DNA of 36,068 bases, taken from Herpetosiphon llansteffanensis (GTDB taxonomy: Bacteria > Chloroflexota > Chloroflexia > Chloroflexales > Herpetosiphonaceae). Location of the stretch: contig NZ_PUBZ01000120.1 of assembly GCF_003205875.1 (NCBI RefSeq), positions 1 through 36,068 on the forward strand, in the 5' to 3' direction. This document shows positions 7,742 through 16,364 of this stretch, in pieces. The stretch's first letter is position 1. Each line of letters opens with the position of its first letter. The translations under genes and the position numbers were made by a program. The notes under the pieces were generated by a model. That model made no database searches, was not told the origin of the DNA, and saw only the letters and a list, made by a program, of their open reading frames with translations.

Positions 7742-8506
7742 ATGGAAACCGTTGTGATTGGATTCATCATCCTGATCATTATCACGATTGTTGTAGCCCG
7801 TTTATTTCCTGTCACCACAATTTATGAGCATGAACGTGGCTTGCTCTACCACCATGGCAAATTTCAAGCGCTGCTTGAGCCAGGCAGCCACCGATTCTTA
7901 CACAATCAGTATCATATTACCAAGCTCGATGTGCGCCCAAGCTCGCTTAGCGTAAGTGGCCAAGAAATGTTGAGCGCCGATTTGATCAGCGTTAAGTTCA
8001 ATCTGGTCGCAACTCTACAGATCAAGCAGCCTGAGCATTGGATGCATAGCCATGCCAGCGCCCAAACGGTGGTTTATAACGATTTACAGATTGCTTTGCG
8101 TGATGTTGTCGCAGGCTATACCCTTGATCAACTCTTGGCTGATCGCAGCGAGATTGCGCCACAAATTCTTGAGCTGGTGCAACCCAAAGCCGCCGAGCTT
8201 GGCGCAAGCATTAGCGATGTCCAAATCAAAGATTTTACCCTGCCTGCCGAGTTGAAACGAGCTGCCTTGCAACAAGCCAAAGTGCAACGCGAAACTGCCG
8301 CAGCCCTAGAGCAAGCCCGTGGTGAGCAAGCAGTGTTGCGTAGTTTGGCCAATGCCTCGCGCATGCTCGATCGCAATCCAGCGCTGATGAATTTGCGCGT
8401 GTTACAAGCCCTCGATAGCAACAAGAGCAATACGATTGTGCTGCATGTGCATCAATCAAACAATGATCAAACAATTGATCGTGATTTTACGCAACCTGAA
8501 GTTTAG
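7742..8506 (+). CDS. SPFH/Band 7 (stomatin/slipin-like) membrane protein
   Basis: The 254-residue protein has one N-terminal membrane segment (about 3-22), then a short charged stretch typical of slipins (YEHERGLLYHHGKF). The SPFH domain spans about 28-180 and includes DVRPSSLSVSGQEMLSADLI and LQIALRDVVAGYTLDQLLADR. A helical coiled-coil tail runs over about 180-235. Such proteins form large ring-shaped oligomers on membrane microdomains and modulate neighbouring membrane proteins. Start: the ATG at 7742, preceded by a purine-rich GAGAGAG. It is the first gene of a tight operon: nadR begins 9 bp after its stop and pnuC follows. An SPFH scaffold next to a nicotinamide riboside transporter suggests, as inference, that it supports PnuC or membrane organisation around it. 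No NfeD partner is present. Confidence 0.85.
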   Translation: METVVIGFIILIIITIVVARLFPVTTIYEHERGLLYHHGKFQALLEPGSHRFLHNQYHITKLDVRPSSLSVSGQEMLSADLISVKFNLVATLQIKQPEHWMHSHASAQTVVYNDLQIALRDVVAGYTLDQLLADRSEIAPQILELVQPKAAELGASISDVQIKDFTLPAELKRAALQQAKVQRETAAALEQARGEQAVLRSLANASRMLDRNPALMNLRVLQALDSNKSNTIVLHVHQSNNDQTIDRDFTQPEV

Positions 8507-8515
8507 GATATTTGA

Positions 8516-9520
8516 ATGCGTGGTTTAACTCTCGGCAAATTTGCCCCGTTGCACAAAGGCCATCAATTGATGATTGAAACTGCGCTCAGCGAAGTGGCTG
8601 AGCTGCACATTATCATTTACGATAGCCCAGAACAAACCAACGTACCCTTATCGGTGCGGAGTGCTTGGCTACGCATGCTGTATCCTCAGGCCCACGTAAT
8701 TGAGGCTTGGGATGGGCCAAGCGCAATCGGCAACACCCCTGAGATTCAAAAGCTCCATGAAGATTATGTCATCAAGCAGCTTGGCATCAGTCATATCAGC
8801 CATTTTTATTCCAGCGAATTTTATGGCGAGCATATGAGCCAAGCGCTTGGGGCAATCAATCGTCAAGTTGATGCAGCGCGCAGCCAAGTACCAATCTCAG
8901 CCACCAAAATTCGCAGCGATCCCTATCGCTACCGCGAGTTTTTACACCCGCTGGTTTATCGCGATTTGATTATGAAGGTCGTGCTGCTTGGTGCGCCATC
9001 GACAGGCAAAACCACGCTGGCTGCGGCCTTGGCCGAACGCTTCAACACCCAATGGATGCCAGAGTATGGTCGCGAATATTGGGAGCAACATCAGAGCAAT
9101 CGGCGGCTCACGCCACAGCAATTGGTCGAAATTGCCGAGGGTCATTTGGCCCGCGAAGAAGCGCATTTGTTGCAAAGCAATGCTTATTTATTTGTTGATA
9201 CGAATGCCTTAACCACCTATCATTTTGCCCTGAGCTACCATGGTATGGCTGAGCCACGCTTAGCTCAATTGGCCGACCAAGCCCAACAACGCTACGATTT
9301 GGTTTTGGTTTGCGATACCGATATTCCCTACGCCGATACATGGGATCGATCAGGCGACGTGCAGCGCACTATTTTCCAAAAGCAACTCCTAGCTGAGTTG
9401 CATACCCGTCGCCAAGCCTATTATTTAATTCGGGGCACGCTTGAGCAACGCATCGCCCAAGTGCAAAGTTTATTACAACGCCACCAACTGTTTCAGAATC
9501 TCTTAGCCAACCCAAGTTGA
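8516..9520 (+). CDS. nadR: NadR-type bifunctional NMN adenylyltransferase / ribosylnicotinamide kinase
   Basis: The 334-residue protein has two domains. The N-terminal nucleotidyltransferase domain (about 1-150) carries GKFAPLHKGH with the HxGH signature at residues 13-16, and ISATKIR at 127-133. It joins NMN with ATP to give NAD. The C-terminal kinase domain starts at about 153 with the Walker A motif GAPSTGKTT (159-167), and it contains LFVDTNALTTYHFALSYHG and the DWD-like region DTDIPYADTWDRSGD. It phosphorylates nicotinamide riboside to NMN. The HTH repressor domain of enterobacterial NadR is absent, as in Haemophilus-type NadR. It is followed directly by pnuC, so import and phosphorylation are coupled in one operon. 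Function is confident from both motif sets and context. Confidence 0.93.
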   Translation: MRGLTLGKFAPLHKGHQLMIETALSEVAELHIIIYDSPEQTNVPLSVRSAWLRMLYPQAHVIEAWDGPSAIGNTPEIQKLHEDYVIKQLGISHISHFYSSEFYGEHMSQALGAINRQVDAARSQVPISATKIRSDPYRYREFLHPLVYRDLIMKVVLLGAPSTGKTTLAAALAERFNTQWMPEYGREYWEQHQSNRRLTPQQLVEIAEGHLAREEAHLLQSNAYLFVDTNALTTYHFALSYHGMAEPRLAQLADQAQQRYDLVLVCDTDIPYADTWDRSGDVQRTIFQKQLLAELHTRRQAYYLIRGTLEQRIAQVQSLLQRHQLFQNLLANPS

Positions 9521-9527
9521 GGTGTTT

Positions 9528-10163
9528 ATGGATCTTGCGAGCTTCTTTGATATAAACACAATTGCCTTCACGCTGTTTGACTACCCGATGAGCTACCTTG
9601 AATTGGTGGGCACGATCTTCAATTTGTGGTCGGTTTGGCTGGTTGGGCGGGGAAAGGTCAGCAATTGGCCAATTGGCTTAATTGGCGTAGTGCTCTTTTT
9701 CGCGTTGTTCTACCAAATTCAGCTGTATGCAGATACGTTTGAGCAAGTTTATTATTTTTTTACTGGGATTTATGGCTGGTGGCACTGGTCGCGGCCAGCA
9801 GATCAGGTGGCAATCAAACCGCGTTATAGCTCGCGCAACAATAACCTGCTTGCAATTGGAATTACCGTAGTTGGCACGCTGGTATTGGCCTGGATTATCG
9901 GCAATATTGATCAATGGCTACCACAATATTTTCCTGAGCCAGCAAGTTATGTGCTGATTGATTCGTTGACAACCGTCATGAGCTTCACCGCCACGATTTT
10001 AATGGCCCAACGCAGGGTCGAATGTTGGTATTACTGGATTACAGTCGATGTGATTGCAATTTGGCTGTATGCGGTTAAGGGCACGCTGTTAGTTGCGCTG
10101 CTGTATGCCATCTTTTTGGTGTTGGCAAGCAATGGTTGGCGCTTATGGCGCAAAACAGCTTAA
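9528..10163 (+). CDS. pnuC: PnuC-type nicotinamide riboside transporter
   Basis: An integral membrane protein of 211 residues with about seven hydrophobic helices. It carries the PnuC signature FTGIYGWWHWSR (Trp-rich, substrate-binding region) and a conserved Trp-rich last half (CWYYWITVDVIAIWLY). PnuC proteins carry nicotinamide riboside by facilitated diffusion, and trapping depends on phosphorylation by a NadR kinase; here nadR lies immediately upstream. The ATG at 9528 is preferred over the GTG at 9522 because the TGAGG formed at the nadR stop sits 5-6 bases upstream, giving stop-start coupling. The operon ends at a strong hairpin 8 bp after the stop. Confidence 0.92.
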   Translation: MDLASFFDINTIAFTLFDYPMSYLELVGTIFNLWSVWLVGRGKVSNWPIGLIGVVLFFALFYQIQLYADTFEQVYYFFTGIYGWWHWSRPADQVAIKPRYSSRNNNLLAIGITVVGTLVLAWIIGNIDQWLPQYFPEPASYVLIDSLTTVMSFTATILMAQRRVECWYYWITVDVIAIWLYAVKGTLLVALLYAIFLVLASNGWRLWRKTA

Positions 10164-10165
10164 AC

Positions 10166-10194
10166 AAAAAGAGCACCCAAGGGTGCTCTTTTTT
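10166..10194. terminator. Bidirectional terminator between pnuC and the tRNA cluster
   Basis: The 8-bp perfect stem (10171-10178 with 10181-10188) has a 2-nt loop, with five A before and six T after. It ends the pnuC operon on the plus strand and the tRNA transcript on the minus strand. Confidence 0.9.
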
Positions 10195-10197
10195 GAG

Positions 10198-10273
10198 TGG
10201 CGACTCCGGGGCGAGTCGAACGCCCGACCTTTTCCTCCGCAGGGAAACGCTCTATCCACTGAGCTACGGAGTC
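10198..10273 (-). tRNA. tRNA-Arg (anticodon GCG), copy 1, CCA encoded
   Basis: Full cloverleaf on the minus strand: acceptor GACTCCG/CGGAGTC, D stem GCTC/GAGC, anticodon stem TTTCC/GGAAA, loop CTGCGGA, T stem GGGCG/CGCCC, discriminator G and encoded CCA. A20 in the D-loop and C35 fit arginine identity. The anticodon reads GCG, not the usual bacterial ACG. It is identical to the copy at 10471-10546, including several flanking bases. It is the last of three tRNAs in one transcript. Confidence 0.93.
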
Positions 10274-10352
10274 GCATTAGATTTTGCAGGTATCGTTATG
10301 GAACACACCCTGCATTAAATAAAAAAAGCACATTTGCGTGCTGCCAAGTTGG

Positions 10353-10444
10353 TGGCGGGAAGGGTGGGATTCGAACCCACGAAGGTTTTTACACCTTGCC
10401 GCATTTCGAGGGCGGTACATTCAACCGGACTCTGCCACCTTCCC
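10353..10444 (-). tRNA. tRNA-Ser (anticodon CGA), CCA encoded
   Basis: A class II tRNA with acceptor GGGAAGG/CCTTCCC and anticodon loop CTCGAAA (anticodon CGA, codon UCG). It has a long variable arm with AAGGT/ACCTT pairing, T arm GTGGG-TTCGAAT-CCCAC, discriminator G and encoded CCA. It sits between two identical tRNA-Arg genes and reads in the same direction. Confidence 0.95.
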
Positions 10445-10470
10445 TAGTGGGGTTTTGATTGTAAAAAGAG

Positions 10471-10546
10471 TGGCGACTCCGGGGCGAGTCGAACGCCCGA
10501 CCTTTTCCTCCGCAGGGAAACGCTCTATCCACTGAGCTACGGAGTC
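10471..10546 (-). tRNA. tRNA-Arg (anticodon GCG), copy 2, CCA encoded
   Basis: Same sequence and fold as the copy at 10198-10273, with anticodon GCG and discriminator G. It is promoter-proximal in the minus-strand cluster. The duplicated block extends a few bases past the tRNA on each side, about 84 bp in total, so it is a recent duplication or is kept identical by recombination. Confidence 0.93.
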
Positions 10547-10582
10547 GCATTCGTTTTGCGTTGCGTTTCAGCAACGAATGAA

Positions 10583-10611
10583 AGTATAGCACAGCTCTTT
10601 CTATTTTGCAA
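10583..10611 (-). promoter_or_regulatory. Strong promoter of the tRNA cluster
   Basis: On the minus strand TTGCAA (10611-10606), a 17-bp spacer and TATACT (10588-10583) lie about 37 bp upstream of the first tRNA-Arg. This is a near-consensus vegetative promoter. Confidence 0.8.
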
Positions 10612-10624
10612 GTTTAGCCCTTGC

Positions 10625-10670
10625 CTACGAGCAAACCCTCGATTATGCAGGTTGCAGGGTTTGCTCGTAG
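10625..10670 (-). terminator. 15-bp hairpin downstream of the interrupted surface-protein gene
   Basis: A perfect 15-bp stem (10625-10639 with 10656-10670) has a 16-nt loop and lies 19 bp past the minus-strand gene end at 10689. No T run follows on either strand, so it is either a U-poor terminator or an mRNA 3' stabiliser. Confidence 0.5.
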
Positions 10671-10688
10671 CCATTTAATGATGCGGTT

Positions 10689-12668
10689 TTAGTTCAATGG
10701 TGTCAGCACAAAGGTATTATTAAACAGCGCATTGCCCTCATGCACAACGAAGCCAAAGTAACCACCCTGATAGCGTTCTGCGAGGGAATGGCTTAAACAA
10801 GGTTGCCCATTCAATGAAATACGCATAAAATTACCGCTAATTGCTTCTACTCTAAGCTTGTAAATCACATCTTTTTGAATTGGCAGCTTACAACTAGCCA
10901 AAGGCGCTTCAGTATATTTAACTATTCCCCCAACCTTCTCCTGATCAGGGTATTGCACTAAACTCACCTCGCCACCGTTGTTGGTCGTCAGGTTCACAAT
11001 CAAAAAGTTATCAGTCGAAGTTACATCCTCGCCAAACATGACCAAACCAGCGGTCGCTTGTTCACGGGCAGGGTCGGCAACCAACATGATGTCACTTTCA
11101 AACAGAAAATCATTAGGAGTTTGGGTATTGGATAGGTAGAACCCGTGATCAATGGCTGAGACCAACAAGCCTCGCGTGATTTTCTGGGCTGTTAGGTCAT
11201 TTGCTGGCCATCGATAATCCTCAACCTGCCATGGTTCGGCCAAATTGGTGGCGAAGTTCTCAACCAATTGGGGCTGGGTCAATTGGATATTCTGGAAACT
11301 TGCGGTTGAACGATAGACATTCAAGCCAACAAAACCCTCGATATAACTGCTATCCATCGTATAGTCAATTAGCAGCTGCCCATTGAGCAGCACGCGAATA
11401 TATGGCCCAATAAATTCAACCTGCAACCGATACTGCTGATCCTGAACAATGGGGGTCTTGACGATTTTGATTAGTTGATAGGGAAATTTGAATAATTTAA
11501 GCTCGCCGCCATTTTCGGTCGAAATGCCAACTGCATAACTTCCGTTGGTTGGTGCAAGTTTATTTTGCACCCGAAAGAGCAATGCGGCAGTTGCTGACTG
11601 GGCATCAAAGCGAATATCAGCACTCAATTGGCCATTGGCGGTTTTGCTATCGCTGATATAAAAACTATCGTCCTGCCCAGTACCGCGTAGGCTATCGCCA
11701 GCCTCAAGCCACGAATCGGTTAGTGGGAGTTTGACCCAAGGCGCTTGCAGATTGCTGTTAAGCGGACTAGCAGCGAGCGGCGAGCCTTGATTGGTAAGAT
11801 AAACATTATCAAAATGTGCGACTTCGTTGCCGACCATAACTCCTGCATAGCCAACAATGTTCGGCTCAGGATCAGCCACATCAATCAGCAAACCATTATC
11901 AACTCAAACCTTGATCCGTGGATCAGGGGCTGGCGATACAGCAACTTTGAGCTGATAAAGCCGACCTATGTTCACATTAAATGGTACAAACTGAATCACC
12001 GTATTAGCTGCATCATATTTGAATAGCTTGATTCCTGGCTGGTCATCTGGCCCTTTGGTGGTCAAGGCAACGCCATACCCAGTTGCCTGTTCGGGGTTAT
12101 CAAATGCAGGAACCCGAAAAACCAGGCCAGCGGCATGTTCTTTCATATCTGGCTCAAGCGCATCTTCCATCACCAACTCGGTTTCAAGCGTAAAGAGCTG
12201 TTCGTGGCGGCTACGAGACATATAAAAACCACTTGGTGGCTTATCAAAACCAGCAGCAAAAAGATCAATACCAATTATGCCTAGATGATATTGCCCTTTA
12301 ACGATTCTCCATTCATCCATATTGGTATTCAGAATATTCGGTTGATCTGGGCATGCTTTTTGATAATTATAGCCTTTATAATTAAACCAAAGTGTGTAGC
12401 CCACTGTCCCCGAGATTGCGAAGCTAATTTGGTCTTTTGGTTTAGGTTCTACTTCAGTCATGGGATAAATAACTCGTTGCGCCCGAAAGATAGGATTATA
12501 GAGGATCTCTTCACAACGATGTTGGCTAAAATCAACCGGGTTGCCCGTACGAGCTTCAATTGGTCTCTCGCGAGAAGCTCTTTGATTTCTAAACCCAATA
12601 TATAAGGCCCCAACAATCACGATCAGTCCCACTACAATCACGAGTACAAAACGCATACTCTTCATCAT
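10689..12668 (-). pseudogene. Surface lectin-like protein gene interrupted by an in-frame TGA
   Basis: Both halves lie in one frame. The first reads from ATG 12668 (GGAGAG just upstream) to a TGA at 11906-11904; the second continues four codons later to 10689. Together they would give about 659 residues. They contain an N-terminal membrane anchor (about 6-27), a CEEILYNP-containing region, a concanavalin-like domain (HAAGLVFR, TTKGPDDQPGIKLFKY), and two further concanavalin-like repeats after the stop. The intact paralogue at 13020-16016 aligns through the break, with RIKV-stop-V against RIKISV; TCA to TGA would explain it. The rest of the frame is undamaged, so the lesion is recent, or readthrough occurs. 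Alternatives are a short functional N-terminal product or a sequencing error. Role: probably cell-surface carbohydrate or matrix binding. Confidence 0.75.
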
Positions 12669-12763
12669 AAGTCTCTCCATCAGCGTTGAGCCAGCTACGG
12701 TCATTACGGCTAACAAACTACGCCTATTGATACGAGGCTAGCGCATAAAAGTTGTTATAAACC

Positions 12764-12792
12764 AGTATAAGCTAGACTTTTACAATAGCAAA
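12764..12792 (-). promoter_or_regulatory. Possible promoter of the interrupted gene, with inverted repeat
   Basis: On the minus strand TTTGCT (12792-12787), a 17-bp spacer and TATACT (12769-12764) precede the start at 12668 by about 95 bp. A 9-bp inverted repeat (12769-12777 with 12799-12807) brackets the -35 and could be an operator. The rest of the 303-bp gap (12717-13019) holds only the palindrome described separately. Confidence 0.4.
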
Positions 12793-12924
12793 GCAAAGGT
12801 CTAGCTTTATACAATAGGGCATGTACAACAGTGGGATGCTTCTACAATCAAAAATAATTCCGAATCTAGCGTGTTCTTCCCTATTGCCTACCATAGTCTA
12901 AAGAGTTGTTATAGGTCGCATGCA

Positions 12925-12962
12925 AAGCGCACTCATTATCGAATTCGATAATGAGTGCGCTT
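12925..12962. repeat. 38-bp perfect palindrome centred on GAATTC
   Basis: Two 19-base arms (12925-12943 and 12944-12962) are exact reverse complements with no spacer. It lies 58 bp past the 3' end of the minus-strand gene at 13020. As RNA it would be a very stable hairpin, so it may end or protect that transcript, although the T run after it is weak (CTTTGC). A protein-binding site is the alternative. Confidence 0.7.
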
Positions 12963-13019
12963 GAGGAGATTACGGTGACTGAGCTATTCAGAAGTTGTAC
13001 CTAGGGTGTCATCATTAGT

Positions 13020-14567
13020 TTAGGGATTGAACTGCACATTTTGAAAGGTTGCCGTTGTGTTATAGATATTTAAACCGACATAACCGCCTACATATGTGGC
13101 ATCAGTTTCACTAAGCACCAGCTGATTATTTAAGTACACTTCAATGACTGGCCCAACAAAAACGACTTTGAGTTTATACAGTTGATTATTGACAATTGGT
13201 GTCTTAACATTTTTGACAAGATGATAGGGAAACCTAAACAGTTGGATTTGCCCGCCTTCATACGAAGAAATATCAATGACATAACTTCCACTTGCTGGAT
13301 GCAGCTTATCTTGAATCCGAAAAATCAATTGCCCTGATTGGGCTGCGGTCTCGCCTTTGGTTCCTAAGGTAATATCAGCGCTCAACTCACCATTAGTCGC
13401 CTGCGTATTCGAGGTATAGAAGTTATCACCTCTGCCTGAACCGATTAAACCATTTGAGTGTTTAACCCATAGACCAGTTTCAGGACTCTTCACCCACGGA
13501 TCTGCAAGGTTGGTCACAAAGTTTTCTACAACACTAGTTGGATTGAACTGCACATTTTGAAAGGTTGCTGTTGTGTTATAGATATTCAAACCCACATAAC
13601 CATCGGCATATGTGTCATCAACGGCATTAAGCACCAGTTGATTATCTACGTAGATTTCAATGACTGGCCCAACGAAAACGACTTTGAGTTTATACAGTTG
13701 ATTATTGACAATTGGTGTCTTAACATTTTTGACAAGATGATAGGGAAACCTAAACAGTTGGATTTGCCCACCCTCATACGATGATAGATCCAAGACATAA
13801 CTTCCATTTGCTGGATGGAGCTTATCTTGAATCCGAAAAATCAATTGCCCTGATTGAGCTGCGGTCTCGCCTGGCACTCCTAAGGTAACATCAGCGCTCA
13901 ACTCACCATTGGAAGCCTGTGTATTCGAGGTATAGAAATTATCACCGCGACCTGATCCAATAAGACCATTCGGGCTTTTAACCCATAGACCAGTTTCAGG
14001 ACTCTTCACCCACGGATCTGCAAGGTTGGTCACAAAGTTTGCAATGGCATTATTTTTAACTAACTGCACATTTTGAAAGGTTACGGTTGAGCTATAGATA
14101 TTCAGACCCACATAACCATCGACATACGTGTTATCGATGGTACTAATCACCAATTGATTATTTAAGTAGACTTCAATGATTGGCCCAACAAAAACAACTT
14201 TGAGTTTATACAGTTGGTTATTGCTAATCGGTGTCTTAACATTTTTGATAAGCTGATAGGGGAACTTAAACAGCTGGACTTGCCCACCAGCATACGATGA
14301 TAGATCGACGACGTAACTTCCACTTGCTGGATTTACTTTATCTTGAATCCGAAAAATCAAGTGCCCAGATTGAGCTGCGGTCTCGCCTGGCACTCCTAAG
14401 GTAACATCAGCGCTCAACTCACCATTAGCAGCCTTCGTATCCGATGTGAAGAAGTTATCACCTCCACCTGAACCCGTTAAACCATTGGCTGTTTGAGTCC
14501 AAGAACCAGTTGCAGGACTCTTTATCCAAGGATTTTCAAGATTGGTAATAAAGGTTCCGCTTGGAGG
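13020..14567 (-). repeat. Three tandem 516-bp coding repeats
   Basis: The conserved ACTGCACATTTTGAAAGGTT occurs at 13031, 13547 and 14063, an exact 516-bp (172-codon) period. The two 3'-terminal units are the most alike, with long identical stretches, for example around 13190-13250 and 13706-13766. Unit number could vary between strains by recombination. Confidence 0.9.
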
Positions 14568-16016
14568 AGTCGAGCCTTGATTAGTGAGATTTACATGATT
14601 AAAAGCAGCCTGTTCGCGATACACTGCTAAGCCAGCATAACCCACCATATGTGGCTCAGGATCAGCGACATCCATTCTAACAGTGCCATTAACCGATATT
14701 TTGATTCGCGAGGCTGGAGCTGGAGTTACCTCCACCTTCACATTATACAGTACCCCAATCGCAACATTAAATGGCACAAAGGCGATTTCAGTATAGGCTG
14801 AGGCATATCTAAATAACTTGATCCCAGGTTGTCCATTCGGGCCTTTTGTCGTTAGTGCAGCTACATAGCCACTGCCTATTTCTGGGTTCCCCAGCATACC
14901 AGCCCGAAAGACCAAACCAGCAGCGTGCTCGTTAGAATCGGGTTCCCCATAATCAATAATTATCATTTGTGATTCTAGGGTAAATCGCTGATCATGACGG
15001 GTATTTGAGAGGTAAAAGCCGCTACGTGTTGCGCTTGTACCATCCATAGTACCTAAAATCCCCATATGGCTTGTAGTAGAACTCCACTGACCTTTAACAT
15101 TTGTCCATCCAACTATATTCGATTGAAAATTACCCAAGGGGGCAGTACAAGCTTTGAAATATAAGCGACCTTGGTAGAAGAACCGTACATAGTAGTTTAC
15201 TGAAGTCGAAACTGGAACAGTATAACCCAGAGCAGTTTCATCAGTTGTGGTAACTTCATACTTTCCCTTAATATCTACTCCAGGCGCGCCCATCGTAAGC
15301 TCAATCGATGAAACAAATGTATCAATAAACGTATATTGTTGTTCAACAGATGGATGTACTATTTCTTTTATCGAATAAGCAGGATTATAAAGAATTTCTT
15401 CACATGTGAAATTACTAAAGTCTGTAAAATCGTTACTCGTAATAGGATTAGGTGACGGACTGTGAGCACTATATTCAGCAATTCGGACTTTATAATAGTG
15501 ATCTACCAGTACTCCACATACATACAAATATTCCTCTAAAACTAGATCAAAATCTTGAACAATATCAAAATATCCTTCATTGCTAATAGTAACTATTTGA
15601 CTCGATATTGCTTGAGAGATGTTTTGAACCTCACTACTCAATCCCCAAGTAGCATTATTAGGTCCAGATGTGCCTCCACCTGTAATCAAAACATTCCATT
15701 TAACTTGATAGGTTTCCTTCATAGTATATTTAATCGTTGTACCACTACTATTTTGTACTCTGACTAGAGGTAAAGTCACAGTACCATACGGTTGAGTACT
15801 TAATGGTGGTAGGTGTGTACAATTCTGTTGTCTTTCAGGCAGCACGTATGGAGTGACACTTGACTCCACTGGATCTTTCTGTGCTGGTGTTTCAGTTACA
15901 CTTGGCTCCACTGGCTCTTTTGGATCTTGAGCAAAGGTTTGGGCGGGAACCAACAAGGTTAACAGTAGTGTACAAACCAACAGAATCGAGGCATGACGAA
16001 ATAGCCTAGAGATCAT
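13020..16016 (-). CDS. Large secreted protein with four concanavalin-like modules
   Basis: The protein of about 998 residues has a signal peptide ending TFAQ (about 1-30) and a Pro/Glu/Thr-rich stretch (30-60). A unique N-terminal region with CEEILYNP follows, then one concanavalin-like domain (HAAGLVFRAG, TTKGPNGQPGIKLFRY, IKISVNG), then three 172-residue repeats. Each repeat has the order NPWIKSP/DPWVKSP, GELSADVTLG, QLIFRIQDK, YKLKVVFVGP, and ends TFQNVQ. These modules resemble LamG and DUF1080-type beta-sandwiches that bind glycans; no glycosidase catalytic pair was recognised. The ATG at 16016 is chosen over one ten codons upstream because GGAGG precedes it and the signal peptide starts there. 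It lacks an LPXTG or PEP-CTERM anchor. The neighbouring downstream gene is its broken paralogue. Confidence 0.8.
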   Translation of the reverse strand: MISRLFRHASILLVCTLLLTLLVPAQTFAQDPKEPVEPSVTETPAQKDPVESSVTPYVLPERQQNCTHLPPLSTQPYGTVTLPLVRVQNSSGTTIKYTMKETYQVKWNVLITGGGTSGPNNATWGLSSEVQNISQAISSQIVTISNEGYFDIVQDFDLVLEEYLYVCGVLVDHYYKVRIAEYSAHSPSPNPITSNDFTDFSNFTCEEILYNPAYSIKEIVHPSVEQQYTFIDTFVSSIELTMGAPGVDIKGKYEVTTTDETALGYTVPVSTSVNYYVRFFYQGRLYFKACTAPLGNFQSNIVGWTNVKGQWSSTTSHMGILGTMDGTSATRSGFYLSNTRHDQRFTLESQMIIIDYGEPDSNEHAAGLVFRAGMLGNPEIGSGYVAALTTKGPNGQPGIKLFRYASAYTEIAFVPFNVAIGVLYNVKVEVTPAPASRIKISVNGTVRMDVADPEPHMVGYAGLAVYREQAAFNHVNLTNQGSTPPSGTFITNLENPWIKSPATGSWTQTANGLTGSGGGDNFFTSDTKAANGELSADVTLGVPGETAAQSGHLIFRIQDKVNPASGSYVVDLSSYAGGQVQLFKFPYQLIKNVKTPISNNQLYKLKVVFVGPIIEVYLNNQLVISTIDNTYVDGYVGLNIYSSTVTFQNVQLVKNNAIANFVTNLADPWVKSPETGLWVKSPNGLIGSGRGDNFYTSNTQASNGELSADVTLGVPGETAAQSGQLIFRIQDKLHPANGSYVLDLSSYEGGQIQLFRFPYHLVKNVKTPIVNNQLYKLKVVFVGPVIEIYVDNQLVLNAVDDTYADGYVGLNIYNTTATFQNVQFNPTSVVENFVTNLADPWVKSPETGLWVKHSNGLIGSGRGDNFYTSNTQATNGELSADITLGTKGETAAQSGQLIFRIQDKLHPASGSYVIDISSYEGGQIQLFRFPYHLVKNVKTPIVNNQLYKLKVVFVGPVIEVYLNNQLVLSETDATYVGGYVGLNIYNTTATFQNVQFNP

Positions 16017-16113
16017 ACGGCCTCCAGCGCACGTAAAAAACCACAAAATATGGCAATTCGTGCGTTAGTAGTAAAAATGATTCGTTAGTTGATGGGTGGA
16101 GATAAAAATGATT

Positions 16114-16140
16114 TACAAGAATATTCTCAGAATTCTTGTA
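16114..16140. repeat. Inverted repeat in the 16017-16364 gap
   Basis: A 9-bp perfect inverted repeat (16114-16122 with 16132-16140) with a 9-nt spacer. On the minus strand it is followed by a T-rich stretch. It lies between the divergent surface-protein gene and the membrane-protein array, so it could be an operator. Apart from the conserved block at 16288-16364, nothing else was seen in this gap. Confidence 0.4.
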
Positions 16141-16287
16141 GTTTCTCTCATGCTTTTCTCAACTTCAACCAGCTATACCATATCCCATGATCTATGTATT
16201 GTCAAACCATTTTCCAACTGCAAAAAAGTGTGTTCAACAACGCTCGTTTAAGGCTCCTCAAACGATTGCTTGTGCAAAGGTTGTCGC

Positions 16288-16364
16288 TTGTAACGCTGGT
16301 GTAACACGCACGTGGCATAGTGCTTGTGAGCGAAGATATTAAGCCTAATCAAGGAGTATGCGCG
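16288..16364 (+). promoter_or_regulatory. Duplicated upstream region A of the membrane-protein array
   Basis: This 77-bp block is closely matched by 17951-18027, also ending at the ATG of a paralogous gene. Both have two TGTAAC motifs 11 bp apart (16289 and 16300 here), a TGGCATA element and a ribosome site GGAGTATGC. One-turn spacing of TGTAAC suggests an operator or an ECF-type -35; the sigma factor cannot be told. Confidence 0.6.

Noticed and set aside
7519-7818. Minus-strand frame of 99 codons across the SPFH leader
   Set aside because: It covers the structured leader and a terminator and has no recognisable protein features.
10093-10592. Short reading frames on both strands across the tRNA cluster
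   Set aside because: They overlap three complete tRNAs and have no ribosome site or recognisable content.
11904-11906. Selenocysteine recoding of the TGA
   Set aside because: The paralogue has Ser rather than Cys at the aligned place and the proteins are not redox enzymes; a mutation is simpler.
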